Source: Rhizobium lentis (GTDB lineage Bacteria > Pseudomonadota > Alphaproteobacteria > Rhizobiales > Rhizobiaceae). Taken from it: a DNA stretch of 64,000 nucleotides. The number at the start of each line of letters is the position of its first letter. The first letter of the stretch is position 1. The translations under genes were made by a program, and so were the position numbers. Under the pieces are notes generated by a model. That model did no database searches. It had not been told where the DNA came from and saw only the letters and a program-made list of their open reading frames with translations. Shown here piece after piece: positions 18,022-27,449 of this stretch. The DNA lies in the NCBI RefSeq assembly GCF_017352135.1, contig NZ_CP071454.1, forward strand, positions 1,116,501 through 1,180,500, in the 5' to 3' direction.

Positions 18022-18786
18022 ATGCCGCAGGACTTGTCATTCTATTATGCCGCCGTGCCCGCCGTGCTGCTGGTCGGCCTTGCAAAGGGCGGCATGGGCG
18101 ACGCTTTGTCGCTGATCGGCCTGCCCTTTCTCGCGCTGGTCGTTTCGCCGGTCGAGGCGGCGGCAATCCTGCTGCCGATCCTGGTCTTCATGGATATGAT
18201 CTCGCTCGTCATCTGGCGCGGACATGGCGACTGGGCAACGCTGAAGATCATGCTGCCGGGCGCAATCCTGGGCATCGCGCTCGGCTGGGCGACCTCGGCG
18301 CTCGTTCCGGGCGACATGCTGCGCGTGGTCATCGGCGCCGTCACCATCCTCTTCTGCCTGCGCTATTTCTGGAACAATTTCGGCCCCGGCGCCGGAAAAA
18401 TAACGCCGCCGCGCGGCCAGCGACCGGTGGCCGCCAGTTTCTGGGGCACATTTTCCGGATATGGCAGCTTCGTGGCCCATGCCGGCGGCGCGCCGTTTCA
18501 GATCTATGCCCTGCCGCTCAAACTGGAGCCGCGCGACTATACCGGCACCAGCGTGCGCTTCTTCGCGATTCTCAACGCCATCAAGCTCATTCCCTATTTT
18601 GCGCTCGGTCAGCTCGACACGCAAAACCTTGTGACCTCCGCCACACTCCTGCCCTTCGCGCCACTCGCCACCCTTGCCGGCGCCTGGTGCGTGCGCCGCA
18701 TGAAGCCGCAGATTTTCTATCCTTTCATGTATGCGATGGCGCTGATCGCGGCAATTCTGATCATGCGCGAGGGCCTTGGATGGTAA
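18022..18786 (+). CDS. TSUP (TauE/SafE) family membrane transporter
   Basis: A 254-residue integral membrane protein with about eight hydrophobic segments. It has the N-terminal LVGLAKGGMGDALSLIGLPFLAL signature of the TauE/SafE family and the repeat of this motif in the second half (SGYGSFVAHAGGAPFQIYALP). The family exports sulfite, sulfonates or related organic anions; the substrate here is unknown. ATG 18022 follows AAGAGGAGG by 11 bases. It is divergent from the ThiE-like gene and is followed after 67 bases by a small ArsR-type regulator. Confidence 0.85.
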   Translation: MPQDLSFYYAAVPAVLLVGLAKGGMGDALSLIGLPFLALVVSPVEAAAILLPILVFMDMISLVIWRGHGDWATLKIMLPGAILGIALGWATSALVPGDMLRVVIGAVTILFCLRYFWNNFGPGAGKITPPRGQRPVAASFWGTFSGYGSFVAHAGGAPFQIYALPLKLEPRDYTGTSVRFFAILNAIKLIPYFALGQLDTQNLVTSATLLPFAPLATLAGAWCVRRMKPQIFYPFMYAMALIAAILIMREGLGW

Positions 18787-18853
18787 GGGCAGCAGTACGC
18801 TGCAGCGCACAATTTCCTTGCTGCCACGCCCGGATTGACGTAGCGTTCCTGCC

Positions 18854-19114
18854 ATGTCGAACACGGACCCTTTCTCTGCGATTGCCGATCCGAACCGGCG
18901 CTTTCTGCTGGAGGAATTGCGCCGCGCGCCGCGGACGGTCAACGAGCTTGCCGAGGGACTGCCGATCAGCCGTCCCGCCGTCTCGCAACACCTGAAAGCG
19001 CTGCTCGACAGCAACCTCGTCTCCGTAACCTCGGAAGGGACGAAACGCATCTATGCGGTCAATAACCGCGGGTTCGACACGCTCAATCTGTGGCTGGATC
19101 AGTTCTGGGCCTGA
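18854..19114 (+). CDS. small ArsR-family winged-helix regulator without metal cysteines
   Basis: An 86-residue winged-helix DNA-binding protein. The recognition helix region ELAEGLPISRPAVSQHLKALLDS is typical ArsR. The protein contains no cysteine, so the ELCVCD metal box of metal sensors is absent. Members of this subtype commonly repress neighbouring genes in response to non-metal signals. It is short for the family (usually 95-115 residues) but complete in its DNA-binding fold. Its likely target is its own promoter or the TSUP gene 67 bases upstream. Confidence 0.85.
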   Translation: MSNTDPFSAIADPNRRFLLEELRRAPRTVNELAEGLPISRPAVSQHLKALLDSNLVSVTSEGTKRIYAVNNRGFDTLNLWLDQFWA

Positions 19115-19314
19115 TCGACCGGCTCATGAAACCACGGCGCGATAGCGAATCGGGCGAATGCGCTTTGCAGGGAGGATGCAAACGCGCCAGCCGCAATGCC
19201 GCAAGCATCGGACTGGCGCAATTCTGGTGTGATCACCGGTTCTTGCAAATTTTAGGCGGAATGGATGGATTTACCTCTTGCGCAAGATGATCGCCCGGCG
19301 ACCCTTGGGAAGAT

Positions 19315-19488
19315 CTAATGGACGGATGACTTGAGACGCTGAATCTCGTCCTTGATGCGCAGCTTACGGCGCTTGCATTCGGCAATTTCTGTATCGGAGA
19401 TAGAGGGAGCTGTTCTAAGTGCGTGCAGCTCCTCCTCGAGAGCGACATGCTTTTTCTGGAGTGATTCAAGATGAGCTTCAACTGTCAT
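19315..19488 (-). CDS. YdcH/DUF465 family small protein (57 aa)
   Basis: A 57-residue Lys/Glu-rich helical protein. It starts MTVEAHLESLQKKHVALEEE and ends with the KRRKLRIKDEIQRLK helix characteristic of DUF465 (YdcH). ATG 19488 has a strong GGAAGG ribosome site; the stop is TAG at 19315. The function of this family is unknown; the fold is predicted to be a helical hairpin. A second, longer DUF465 protein lies opposite it at 19716, and the two are divergently transcribed from the same 227-base gap. Confidence 0.8.
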   Translation of the reverse strand: MTVEAHLESLQKKHVALEEELHALRTAPSISDTEIAECKRRKLRIKDEIQRLKSSVH

Positions 19489-19715
19489 TTGACCCTTCCT
19501 TCCTCTTACCCTCCCCGGCCATCATCGTCGGGGATCAAGGTGTCAACCCGCGGACTGTGACATATTTTTGAAGGCTTGTCGAAGGCCAAAAGATGAAGAT
19601 GAGATGGCAAATTCATGATCAAGACTAACTAGCCGTTACCCGTATTTGGTGATAGGAGCTTGCGGAAATCATCGGCAGATCGGACAAGATCCGAGGACGA
19701 TAACGGGGAATGCAT

Positions 19716-19919
19716 ATGGCCGATCAGGAACAGGCGGAAATCAGGCTCATGGTGGCGCGTCTGCGCCAGGAGCACGAGGATTTCGACGCCGCGATCAATG
19801 CCATGATCGAGACCGGATGCGACGCTCTGCGAATCCAGCGCATGAAGAAGAAGAAGCTCGTCATCAAGGACAGGCTCTCGAAACTGGAAGATCAGATCGT
19901 CCCTGACATCATCGCCTGA
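19716..19919 (+). CDS. YdcH/DUF465 family small protein (67 aa)
   Basis: A 67-residue helical protein with the DUF465 core [23 protein letters not shown] at its C-terminus. ATG 19716 is preferred over ATG 19710 because GGGGA lies six bases upstream. It is 16 bases ahead of purE, so it probably shares the purEK transcript. The function of DUF465 is unknown. Compared with the divergent 57-residue copy it has an extra N-terminal segment, and the two share the basic K-R-K-L-x-I-K-D motif. Confidence 0.85.
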   Translation: MADQEQAEIRLMVARLRQEHEDFDAAINAMIETGCDALRIQRMKKKKLVIKDRLSKLEDQIVPDIIA

Positions 19920-19935
19920 GAGGAATGGCCTAGAG

Positions 19936-20430
19936 ATGACAGACAGACCGCCCGTCGCCATTATCATGGGCAGCCAATCGGATTGGGAGACCATGAAGAA
20001 TGCGGCCGACACGCTGGAAGCCCTTGAAATCCCTTACGATGCGCGGATCATCTCGGCGCACCGCACGCCCGAACGGATGGTGAATTTCGCCAAGGGCGCG
20101 CGCGCCGAGGGCTTCAAGGTCATCATTGCCGGCGCCGGCGGCGCTGCGCATCTGCCTGGAATGACGGCATCGCTGACGCCGCTGCCGGTCTTCGGTGTAC
20201 CGGTCCAGTCGAAAATCATGTCCGGCCAGGACAGCCTTCTTTCCATCGTGCAGATGCCGGCCGGCATTCCGGTTGGAACGCTCGCCATAGGCAAGGCGGG
20301 TGCGGTCAACGCCGCCCTTCTCGCCGCCGCCGTGCTTGCCCTTTCCGATGACGAGATCGCCGACCGGCTCGACGAATGGCGCGAGCGCCAGAGTACCGCC
20401 GTTGCCGAATACCCGATGGACGACCTATGA
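19936..20430 (+). CDS. purE: N5-carboxyaminoimidazole ribonucleotide mutase PurE
   Basis: A 164-residue class I PurE. Motifs are GSQSDWETM (phosphate and ribose binding), SAHRTPERM with the catalytic histidine, and [10 protein letters not shown]. It converts N5-CAIR to CAIR in de novo purine synthesis, after PurK. Its stop overlaps the purK start by four bases (ATGA), so the two are translationally coupled. A DUF465 gene lies 16 bases upstream. Confidence 0.97.
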   Translation: MTDRPPVAIIMGSQSDWETMKNAADTLEALEIPYDARIISAHRTPERMVNFAKGARAEGFKVIIAGAGGAAHLPGMTASLTPLPVFGVPVQSKIMSGQDSLLSIVQMPAGIPVGTLAIGKAGAVNAALLAAAVLALSDDEIADRLDEWRERQSTAVAEYPMDDL

Positions 20431-21503
20431 CGGCAGGAACGATCGGCATCATCGGCGGCGGCCAGCTCGGCCGCATGCTGGCCATTGCCGCCGCCAGATT
20501 GAATTTCCGCACTGTGATCCTCGAGCCGCAGCCGGACTGCCCGGCCGCCCAGCTCGCCAACCGCCAGATCGTTGCCGCCTATGACGATCCGGCCGCCTTG
20601 GCCGAACTTGCAGCCGCCTGCGAGGTCGTGACCTACGAATTCGAGAATGTGCCCGTCGCCGCCGCCGAAACCCTTTCGGCAAGCATCCCCGTCTATCCGC
20701 CGCCGAGGGCGCTGGAGGCCGCTCAGGACCGGCTCGTTGAGAAACGCTTCCTCAACAGTTGCGGCATAACCACCGCCGGCTTTCATGCAGTCGACAGCCA
20801 GGCCGATATCGAAGCCGCCCTTGAGGACTTCGGCGGTCAGGGCGTATTGAAAACCCGCCGTCTCGGCTATGACGGCAAGGGGCAGAAGGTGTTCCGCTCG
20901 GCGGCGGACAATCCCGATGGCGCCTATGCCGCGCTTGGCTCCGTGCCCCTCATCCTCGAAAGCTTCGTCGCCTTCGAGCGCGAGATCTCGATCATCGCCG
21001 CCCGCGCCGCGGACGGCACGGTCATCTGCTTTGATCCCGCCGAAAATGTCCACCGGAACGGCATCCTCCACACCTCGACCGTTCCGGCCGCAATCTCGGC
21101 GACGACAGCGGAGGCCGCGCGTCAATCGGCGGCAAAGATCCTCGCCGCACTAAACTATGTCGGCGTCATCGGCATCGAATTCTTCGCGCTTGCCGACGGG
21201 CGCCTGATCGCCAACGAGATGGCCCCGCGCGTCCACAATTCCGGCCACTGGACGGAGGCCGCCTGCGTCGTCAGCCAGTTCGAACAGCATATACGCGCCG
21301 TTGCCGGCCTGCCGCTCGGCAATGGCGAGCGGCACTCCGACTGCGTGCTGCAAAACCTGATCGGCGACGATATCCTTGCCGTTCCCGACTGGCTGCGGCG
21401 TCCCGATACGCTGGTCCATCTGTATGGCAAGACCGAGTGGCGCCCGGGTCGCAAGATGGGCCATGTCACCACCTTGGTGCCAAAATCCCCGATTTCCGGC
21501 TGA
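20427..21503 (+). CDS. purK: 5-(carboxyamino)imidazole ribonucleotide synthase PurK
   Basis: A 358-residue ATP-grasp enzyme that makes N5-CAIR from AIR, bicarbonate and ATP. It begins [17 protein letters not shown] and contains VTYEFENVP, the [15 protein letters not shown]-grasp loop and [14 protein letters not shown]. The frame is open further upstream, but ATG 20427 overlaps the purE stop and gives the normal N-terminus. A strong terminator follows at 21588. Confidence 0.97.
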   Translation: MTAGTIGIIGGGQLGRMLAIAAARLNFRTVILEPQPDCPAAQLANRQIVAAYDDPAALAELAAACEVVTYEFENVPVAAAETLSASIPVYPPPRALEAAQDRLVEKRFLNSCGITTAGFHAVDSQADIEAALEDFGGQGVLKTRRLGYDGKGQKVFRSAADNPDGAYAALGSVPLILESFVAFEREISIIAARAADGTVICFDPAENVHRNGILHTSTVPAAISATTAEAARQSAAKILAALNYVGVIGIEFFALADGRLIANEMAPRVHNSGHWTEAACVVSQFEQHIRAVAGLPLGNGERHSDCVLQNLIGDDILAVPDWLRRPDTLVHLYGKTEWRPGRKMGHVTTLVPKSPISG

Positions 21504-21543
21504 GAAAACACCCCTGCGCCTTGGGAAAAACACCGTCACGTGG

Positions 21544-21572
21544 TTGACACGGCGGAGGTGACGGGGTATCTG
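21544..21572 (+). promoter_or_regulatory. candidate sigma-70 promoter for rpmJ
   Basis: TTGACA (21544-21549), a 17-base spacer and TATCTG (21567-21572): a near-consensus housekeeping promoter lying between purK and rpmJ. The predicted transcription start, about 21579, falls just before the hairpin at 21588. The rpmJ transcript would then begin with that hairpin. Confidence 0.5.
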
Positions 21573-21587
21573 CTCCCCCACCTAAAG

Positions 21588-21611
21588 AGCGCGCCCGATG
21601 GCGCGCTTTTG
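21588..21611 (+). terminator. rho-independent terminator after purEK
   Basis: AGCGCGCC (21588-21595), a CGAT loop and GGCGCGCT (21600-21607), followed by TTT. The perfect 8-bp GC-rich stem is a good terminator for the purE-purK transcript, 84 bases after the purK stop. Confidence 0.75.
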
Positions 21612-21667
21612 ATTGTTAAAGATACGGGCGAATGTGAATTCCCCCATAGAGATCGCGGATCAGAAAA

Positions 21668-21793
21668 ATGAAGATCAAGAATTCGCTCAAGTCGCTCAAG
21701 GCTCGTCACCGTGACAACCGTCTGGTTCGTCGCAAGGGCCGCATCTACATCATCAACAAGCTGAACCCGCGCTACAAGGCTCGTCAGGGCTGA
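21668..21793 (+). CDS. rpmJ: 50S ribosomal protein L36 (C-minus form)
   Basis: A 41-residue, very basic protein: [16 protein letters not shown], then [22 protein letters not shown]. It is ribosomal protein bL36 of the paralogue type that lacks the four zinc-binding cysteines (C-minus), the form used widely in alphaproteobacteria. It stands alone, away from other ribosomal protein genes, with its own probable promoter at 21544-21572. Confidence 0.97.
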   Translation: MKIKNSLKSLKARHRDNRLVRRKGRIYIINKLNPRYKARQG

Positions 21794-21902
21794 TTTCGCG
21801 CACCCGGACCGTCGCGCCATACAGGTTGCGCTGACGGATATCCGGTGGGTCGCTGCGGTGATCACATCTAATTTGTTTGATCTTCGGCGCTGGCGGGCTA
21901 AT

Positions 21903-22517
21903 ATGTCCGCCATGCGCTTTTTTGCTTTGACGTCGGCGATGCTGCCGCTCGCCTTCATGTTCTTCATCTCCCCGCTTCCGGCCGCCGCGGCGGAAAAGGA
22001 TGTCATCGTGGAGCAGAGGCATGCCAACAGTTCAACGAAGCAGCGTCTCGACCAGCTCTTCAGCCAGCTGAAGCGCGAGCGCGATCCAGACAAAGCCAGC
22101 AGCATCGCCAACGAAATTCGTATGGAATGGAACGATTCCGGCAGCGCGACGGTCAATCTGCTGATGCAATGGGCCGACAAGGCGATCGAGGAAAAGCGCA
22201 ATCCCGCCGCTCTCGATTTCCTCGACGAGGCAATTGCCCTGAAGCCCGATTATGCCGAGAGCTGGAATCGCCGTGCCACGCTGAATTTCGTCATGGGCAA
22301 TTACCGCAAGTCGATGTCCGACATCGAGCATGTGCTGGATATCGAGCCGCGCCATTTCGGCGCGCTCTCCGGCATGGCCGCGATCCTCAGCAATTCCGGC
22401 AACGATCAATTGACGCTGAAGGCCTGGGAACGGTTCCTCGATATCTATCCCGCCGAACGCACCGCGCAGGAACAGGTCAATATGCTTGCGGAAAAACTCG
22501 CCGGCAATCGCACCTGA
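21903..22517 (+). CDS. exported TPR protein
   Basis: About 204 residues with an N-terminal signal peptide (MRFFALTSAMLPLAFMFF, cleavage near AAAAE). After a charged helical stretch come about three tetratricopeptide repeats, for example PAALDFLDEAIALKPDYAESW and NYRKSMSDIEHVLDIEPRHFGAL. TPRs mediate protein-protein contacts; the partner is unknown. Start taken at ATG 21903; 21858 and 21912 are in-frame alternatives, and none has a strong ribosome site. Probably periplasmic. Confidence 0.85.
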   Translation: MSAMRFFALTSAMLPLAFMFFISPLPAAAAEKDVIVEQRHANSSTKQRLDQLFSQLKRERDPDKASSIANEIRMEWNDSGSATVNLLMQWADKAIEEKRNPAALDFLDEAIALKPDYAESWNRRATLNFVMGNYRKSMSDIEHVLDIEPRHFGALSGMAAILSNSGNDQLTLKAWERFLDIYPAERTAQEQVNMLAEKLAGNRT

Positions 22518-22631
22518 GTGGCCCAGCGCTTGACCTCCGGCCGGACCGCGCAATTTCAGAAGTGTCGGGCGAAATGATGTAACGCGTCCTCCGCCTCCAT
22601 AAGAACCGCAATAACCGTTGCCTTTACGACC

Positions 22632-23678
22632 ATGCTTGCAGAAGTTTCCGCCCTTCTCGCCCCGCTCGCCGCCGCCATCGGTTATTCCTCTTACAAGGCG
22701 CGGCAATTCGAACAGACCTTTCCGAATATTGGCGAGCTGACGGATGTCGGCGGCTACCGCATGAATGCGGTCCACGTCCCACGTCCCGAGAATGCCGATC
22801 TGCCGGCGCTCATCTTCATCCACGGCGCCAGCGGCAATCTGCTCGATCGGGTCGTCGCCTTTCGCGCCCCGCTCGAAGGCCGGGCGGAGATGCTCTTCGT
22901 CGATCGTCCCGGCCACGGTTATTCCGAGCGCGGCGGCCCCGATAACGCCATCCCCTCCGGCCAGGCCGATTCGATCGCCAAACTGATGGAAAAGCGCGGC
23001 GTCGAAAAAGCGATCATCGTCGGCCACTCCTTCGGCGGCGCGATTGCAGCCGCCTTCGGCGTGCGCCACCCGGAAAAGACCGCCGGTCTGCTCTTTCTCG
23101 CGCCCGCCACCCATCCCTGGCCGGGTGGCATCGACTGGTATTACCATGTCGCTGCGACCCCGGTCGTCGGCTGGCTCTTCAACCACGCGATCGTCGTACC
23201 GCTGGGGCTCAGCCGGCTGGAGCGCGGCACGCTGAACGTCTTCCGCCCTAATCCGCGCCCGTCCGATTACATCCAGAAAACCGGCCCGACACTGGTGCTG
23301 AGGCCACGCACCTTCCACCACAATGCCAAGGATTTCAAAAGACTGCTTGCCTATCTGAAGGAGCAGTCGCCGCTCTATTCGAAGATCACCGCGCCGACCG
23401 TCATCATCACGGGGGACAAGGACGAAATTGTCTGGGAACACCTGCATTCGCGTGGCCTCGCCCGCGATATTGCCGGCTCCGAGCTCGTCACCGTCCGCGG
23501 CGTCGGTCACAAGCCCGATTATCTCGCGACCGATGTCGCCATCGCCGCGATGGAAAAGATCGCCGGCAAGTCGCGCGACTTGCTGGCAGCCGCCCGCCGG
23601 GCCGAAGAAAGGCTCGCCGCCTCGCGCGATCAGGCGGCCGCCGCGCCGTCGCTGATACCGGGCGCTCTACGCGCCTGA
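22632..23678 (+). CDS. alpha/beta hydrolase
   Basis: A 348-residue alpha/beta-hydrolase fold protein. It has the oxyanion motif IHGASGNLLDR, the nucleophile elbow VGHSFGG, the acid in TGDKDEIVW and the base in VRGVGHKPDYL, so the catalytic triad is complete. The N-terminus (about 1-20) is hydrophobic and could be a membrane anchor. The C-terminal 35 residues are Ala/Arg-rich and likely disordered. The substrate cannot be inferred. The ribosome site before ATG 22632 is weak. Confidence 0.88.
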   Translation: MLAEVSALLAPLAAAIGYSSYKARQFEQTFPNIGELTDVGGYRMNAVHVPRPENADLPALIFIHGASGNLLDRVVAFRAPLEGRAEMLFVDRPGHGYSERGGPDNAIPSGQADSIAKLMEKRGVEKAIIVGHSFGGAIAAAFGVRHPEKTAGLLFLAPATHPWPGGIDWYYHVAATPVVGWLFNHAIVVPLGLSRLERGTLNVFRPNPRPSDYIQKTGPTLVLRPRTFHHNAKDFKRLLAYLKEQSPLYSKITAPTVIITGDKDEIVWEHLHSRGLARDIAGSELVTVRGVGHKPDYLATDVAIAAMEKIAGKSRDLLAAARRAEERLAASRDQAAAAPSLIPGALRA

Positions 23679-23799
23679 CCGCTCCGGTTTCGCCACGGGA
23701 AGCTCGGCCGGGCTCTCGTGTAAAGCCGATCCCTTCTCATTGCCTCGGGCTGCCGCAGCCCCATATGTCTTTCCGTTGTTGTCCATAGGAGGGGAAATC

Positions 23800-25536
23800 A
23801 TGGGCCGCCTGCATATCGGGACGATCTCCGTCATCGCGGCGCTGTCGCTCAGTCTGACCAGGGCTTTGGCCGCTTCGCCGGCGCCAGTCGAAGCAGAACA
23901 TGGCATGGTCGTCACCGCCCAGCATCTAGCGACCGATGTCGGCGTCGAGGTGCTGAAGAGCGGCGGCAATGCCGTCGATGCGGCGGTCGCAGTCGGTTAT
24001 GCGCTGGCAGTCGTCTATCCCTCGGCCGGCAATCTCGGCGGCGGCGGCTTCATGACCATCCGCCTGAAAGACGGTACCAAGACCTTCTTCGATTTCCGCG
24101 AGCGCGCGCCGCTCGCCGCGACGAAGACCATGTATCTCGATGCCAAGGGCGATATGGTGCCGCGAGCCAGCCTCGACGGTTATCTTGCCGTCGGTGTCCC
24201 CGGCTCCGTGATGGGCCTGGAGACCGCTCGCGAGAAATACGGCACCCGGCCGCGCGAGGATCTGATCGCGCCGGCGCTCCGCTTTGCCAGGGAGGGCTTC
24301 ACGCTGGAACAGGGGGACGCGGCAATTCTCGCGGCGAGCGCCAAGCGCCTCGCCAAGGATGAGACAGCGGCCAAGATCTTCCTGAAACCGGATGGCAAGC
24401 CCTACGTATCGGGCGAAAAACTGCAGCAGCCCGATCTCGCCGTCGTCCTGGCAGCCATTTCCGAAAAAGGCCCGAACGCCTTCTATAGGGCCGCCCCCGC
24501 CGAGGCGATCGTGAAGGCGAGCCAGGCCCAGGGCGGTATCCTCGCAAAGGAGGACTTCGAGCAGTATTCCGTGCGCGAACTGCAACCGATCGAGTGCAAC
24601 TACCGCGGCTACGACATCATCTCCTCGCCGCCGCCCTCCTCCGGCGGCGTCATCATCTGCGAAATCCTCAATGTTCTCGAGAAATACCCGCTTTCCTATC
24701 TCGGCTACGCCTCGGCCGAAACGGTCCACGTCATGGTCGAAGCGATGCGTTACGCCTATGTCGACCGCAATGCGGCGCTCGGCGATCCCGACTTCGTCGA
24801 GAACCCCGTGGGAAAACTGCTGGACAAGAGCTATGCCAAGGAGATCGCAGCCAAGATCGATCCCTACAAGGCCGGCACTTCGGCGAATCTGAAGCCGCTC
24901 GGCGGCAAGGAAAGCACCGAGACGACCCATTATTCGATCATCGATAATGAGGGCAACGCGGTTGCCGTCACCTATACGCTGAACGGCTCCTTCGGCGCAG
25001 CGGTCGTGGCACCCGGCACCGGCGTCCTTCTCAATAACGAGATGGACGACTTCACGTCCAAGCCGGGCGTGCCGAACCTCTATGGCCTCGTGCAGGGCGA
25101 GGCGAACGCCATCGCGCCGAAGAAGACGCCGCTCTCCTCGATGAGCCCGACGATCGTCACCCGCGACGGCGAACCCTTCATGGTGATCGGCAGCCCCGGC
25201 GGCTCACGCATCATCACCATCACACTGGAGGCGATTTTGAATGTCGTCGATTTCGGCATGGATATCAGCCAGGCGGTCAATGCCCCGCGTTTCCATCACC
25301 AATGGCAGCCCGACAAGGTCTTTCTTGAGCCCTATGCGCTTTCGCCGGATACGAAAAAGGCCCTTGCGGCGATGGGCTATAGCTTCGACGGCGGCAATGA
25401 TGCGCCGCTTTGGGGCCAGGCCGCCGGCATTCTGGTTGGCGGCAAAAGCCTTGCCGCCATCGAGAAGGGCGGCGGCGCCCGCTACAACGGCGCTATGGAC
25501 GCCCGCGCAGTGGAAGGCTCGGCGGGCGGCTATTGA
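23800..25536 (+). CDS. ggt: gamma-glutamyltransferase (glutathione hydrolase)
   Basis: A 578-residue periplasmic proenzyme that cleaves the gamma-glutamyl bond of glutathione and transfers it to water or amino acids. A signal peptide (about 1-26) precedes the large subunit. Autocleavage is expected before T375 in STETTHYSI, which becomes the catalytic N-terminal threonine of the small subunit. The GNLGGGGFM and SPPPSSGG motifs and the GSPGGSRII substrate loop are present. ATG 23800 is preceded by AGGAGGGG. No glutathione-linked genes are adjacent. Confidence 0.95.
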   Translation: MGRLHIGTISVIAALSLSLTRALAASPAPVEAEHGMVVTAQHLATDVGVEVLKSGGNAVDAAVAVGYALAVVYPSAGNLGGGGFMTIRLKDGTKTFFDFRERAPLAATKTMYLDAKGDMVPRASLDGYLAVGVPGSVMGLETAREKYGTRPREDLIAPALRFAREGFTLEQGDAAILAASAKRLAKDETAAKIFLKPDGKPYVSGEKLQQPDLAVVLAAISEKGPNAFYRAAPAEAIVKASQAQGGILAKEDFEQYSVRELQPIECNYRGYDIISSPPPSSGGVIICEILNVLEKYPLSYLGYASAETVHVMVEAMRYAYVDRNAALGDPDFVENPVGKLLDKSYAKEIAAKIDPYKAGTSANLKPLGGKESTETTHYSIIDNEGNAVAVTYTLNGSFGAAVVAPGTGVLLNNEMDDFTSKPGVPNLYGLVQGEANAIAPKKTPLSSMSPTIVTRDGEPFMVIGSPGGSRIITITLEAILNVVDFGMDISQAVNAPRFHHQWQPDKVFLEPYALSPDTKKALAAMGYSFDGGNDAPLWGQAAGILVGGKSLAAIEKGGGARYNGAMDARAVEGSAGGY

Positions 25537-25575
25537 CGGTCGTCGGGCCCCGCCCACAACCGCAACGCTCATTCA

Positions 25576-25588
25576 TGTCACGGTGACA
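25576..25588. promoter_or_regulatory. small palindrome upstream of the PLP enzyme gene
   Basis: TGTCAC-G-GTGACA, a perfect 6-bp inverted repeat around one central base, 38 to 71 bases before the possible starts of the dehydratase gene. It could be an operator; no matching regulator can be named. Confidence 0.3.
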
Positions 25589-25625
25589 AAGTCGCCGTTC
25601 ACAAATCGTTTGCCTCATCCTATGC

Positions 25626-26633
25626 ATGAGCGAATTCCGCAAGCAGGACGATTCCCGAATGGCCAGCATTGAAATGATTGTTGCCGCCCGCGCCCGACTA
25701 CGCGGTCATATCAGACGGACGCCGCTTCTCTCCTCGCCTTTCCTGAACGAGATCGCCGGCCGGCGCCTGTTCGTGAAAGCGGAATGTTTGCAGCATTCGG
25801 GTTCGTTCAAATTTCGCGGCGGCTGGTCTGCCGTCTCCGGCCTCGACCCGGCCGTGCGTGCACGCGGCGTCATCGCCTTCTCGTCGGGCAATCATGCGCA
25901 GGGTGTCGCCCTTGCCGCCAAGCTGCACGGCGTGCCCTCCGTCATCATCATGCCGAGCGACGCGCCGAAGCTGAAGATTGACAATACCCGCGCCTTCGAC
26001 GCTGAAGTGGTGCTCTACGATCGCGCCAACGAGGATCGCGACGAGATCGGCGCCAGACTCTCGGCCGAACGCGGCCTGACGCTGATCAAGCCATTCGACG
26101 AGCCGCTTGTCATCGCCGGCCAAGGCACGACCGGTCTTGAAATTTCCGAACAGGCCGAAGACGAAGGCGTCAAATCAGCCGAAGTCCTCGTTCCCTGCGG
26201 CGGCGGTGGCCTAACCTCCGGCATCGCTCTTGCTCTCGAGGCCAGCGCCCCAAGCTTTCGTGTTCGTCCCTGCGAACCCGAGAATTTCGACGATACCACC
26301 CGCTCACTCGCCTCCGGCAGGATCGAGCGCAACGCATCGATATCGGGGTCGATCTGCGACGCGATCCTCACGCCGCAGCCGGGCACCATCACCTTCCCGA
26401 TCTTGGAGCGCCTCGCCGGCGCCGGCATCGTCGTCACCGAAGAAGAGGTGCTGCGCGCCATGGCGCTCGCCTTCGCCAGGCTGAAGATCGTGGTCGAGCC
26501 CGGCGGTGCCGTAGCACTCGCCGCCGCGCTCTTTCACGGCGGCGCGCTGGAAAGTGACAATGTGATTGCCGTCACCTCGGGCGGCAATGTCGATGCTCAT
26601 ATCTTCGCCAAGGCTCTCGAACGCTTCGGCTAA
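25626..26633 (+). CDS. PLP-dependent threonine/serine dehydratase-family enzyme
   Basis: A fold-type II PLP enzyme of 335 residues (324 if ATG 25659 is the start, which has GCAGGAC upstream). The PLP lysine lies in GSFKFRG, the phosphate-binding glycine loop in VPCGGGGLTSG, and the asparagine loop in FSSGNHAQGVA. It has no C-terminal ACT regulatory domain, so it resembles catabolic threonine dehydratase, serine racemase or hydroxyaspartate dehydratase rather than biosynthetic IlvA. It lies 90 bases after ggt. Confidence 0.88.
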   Translation: MSEFRKQDDSRMASIEMIVAARARLRGHIRRTPLLSSPFLNEIAGRRLFVKAECLQHSGSFKFRGGWSAVSGLDPAVRARGVIAFSSGNHAQGVALAAKLHGVPSVIIMPSDAPKLKIDNTRAFDAEVVLYDRANEDRDEIGARLSAERGLTLIKPFDEPLVIAGQGTTGLEISEQAEDEGVKSAEVLVPCGGGGLTSGIALALEASAPSFRVRPCEPENFDDTTRSLASGRIERNASISGSICDAILTPQPGTITFPILERLAGAGIVVTEEEVLRAMALAFARLKIVVEPGGAVALAAALFHGGALESDNVIAVTSGGNVDAHIFAKALERFG

Positions 26634-26651
26634 GATATGCCGGCGGCTTGA

Positions 26652-27449
26652 TCAGGGCGCCTTGTATCGTTGCGCCGGCGCGGCACGGGACAGGTTCGGC
26701 ATCAATGCCTGACGCGCCTGTTCGTAGGCAGCCAGCAGGCCGGCATCCTCGAGTGCGGGGATCGTCGCGAACTCGCCCTGATTAAGGCCCGAAAGCGAGG
26801 CGTCGACCATATCTTCCGCCGACATCACGATCTCATTGGGCAGGTGCTCGACGGGCGTGCCGGCGATGCCCCAGAATTCGGTCGCGGTGGCGCCGGGCAG
26901 CACGGCCTGGATACGGATGTTCTTCTCCGCCAGCTCATGTTTCAGCGACTGGCTGAAGGCAAGCACGAAGGCTTTCGTGCCGCCATAGACGCCGTTCAGC
27001 AGTTCCGGCGCGATTGCGACGATCGAAGCGATGTTAATGATCGTGCCGCCGCCGCGCGAGACGAAACCGGGAACGGCGGCATAGGTTAGCCGCATCAGCG
27101 CTGTCACATTGAGTTCGATCATTTCCTGCATTTTGTTTACATCGGCAGAAAGCAGCGGCGCCGTTCCCCCAAAGCCGGCATTGTTGACGAGAAGAGTGAT
27201 GCTCCGGTCTTGCTTCAGCACGCCCTCGACGCGCGCTAAGTCCACCTTGCTGCCCAGATCGGCGACGAGGGTCTCCACAGTCCTGCCGGTTTCATCAGTC
27301 AACCGGCTTGCCAGCGACTTCAGCCGCTCCCCATTGCGGGCGACGATGATCAGATCGTAACCCTGCTGCGCCAGCCGATGCGCATAAATCGCGCCGATGC
27401 CCGAGGATGCGCCGGTAACGAGCGCCGTACCCTTATGTTCCTGTGACAT
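26652..27449 (-). CDS. short-chain dehydrogenase/reductase (SDR)
   Basis: A 265-residue classical SDR oxidoreductase: cofactor motif TGASSGIG, NNAG, the catalytic Ser in NIASIVAI and the YGGTK (Y-x-x-x-K) pair. After the N-terminal glycine motif an Arg (VARNGERL) suggests NADP preference. Substrate unknown. ATG 27449 follows AAAGGAGA; the frame opens seven codons earlier. It is divergent from a GlxA-type regulator, a layout in which the regulator often controls the neighbouring oxidoreductase. Confidence 0.9.
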   Translation of the reverse strand: MSQEHKGTALVTGASSGIGAIYAHRLAQQGYDLIIVARNGERLKSLASRLTDETGRTVETLVADLGSKVDLARVEGVLKQDRSITLLVNNAGFGGTAPLLSADVNKMQEMIELNVTALMRLTYAAVPGFVSRGGGTIINIASIVAIAPELLNGVYGGTKAFVLAFSQSLKHELAEKNIRIQAVLPGATATEFWGIAGTPVEHLPNEIVMSAEDMVDASLSGLNQGEFATIPALEDAGLLAAYEQARQALMPNLSRAAPAQRYKAP

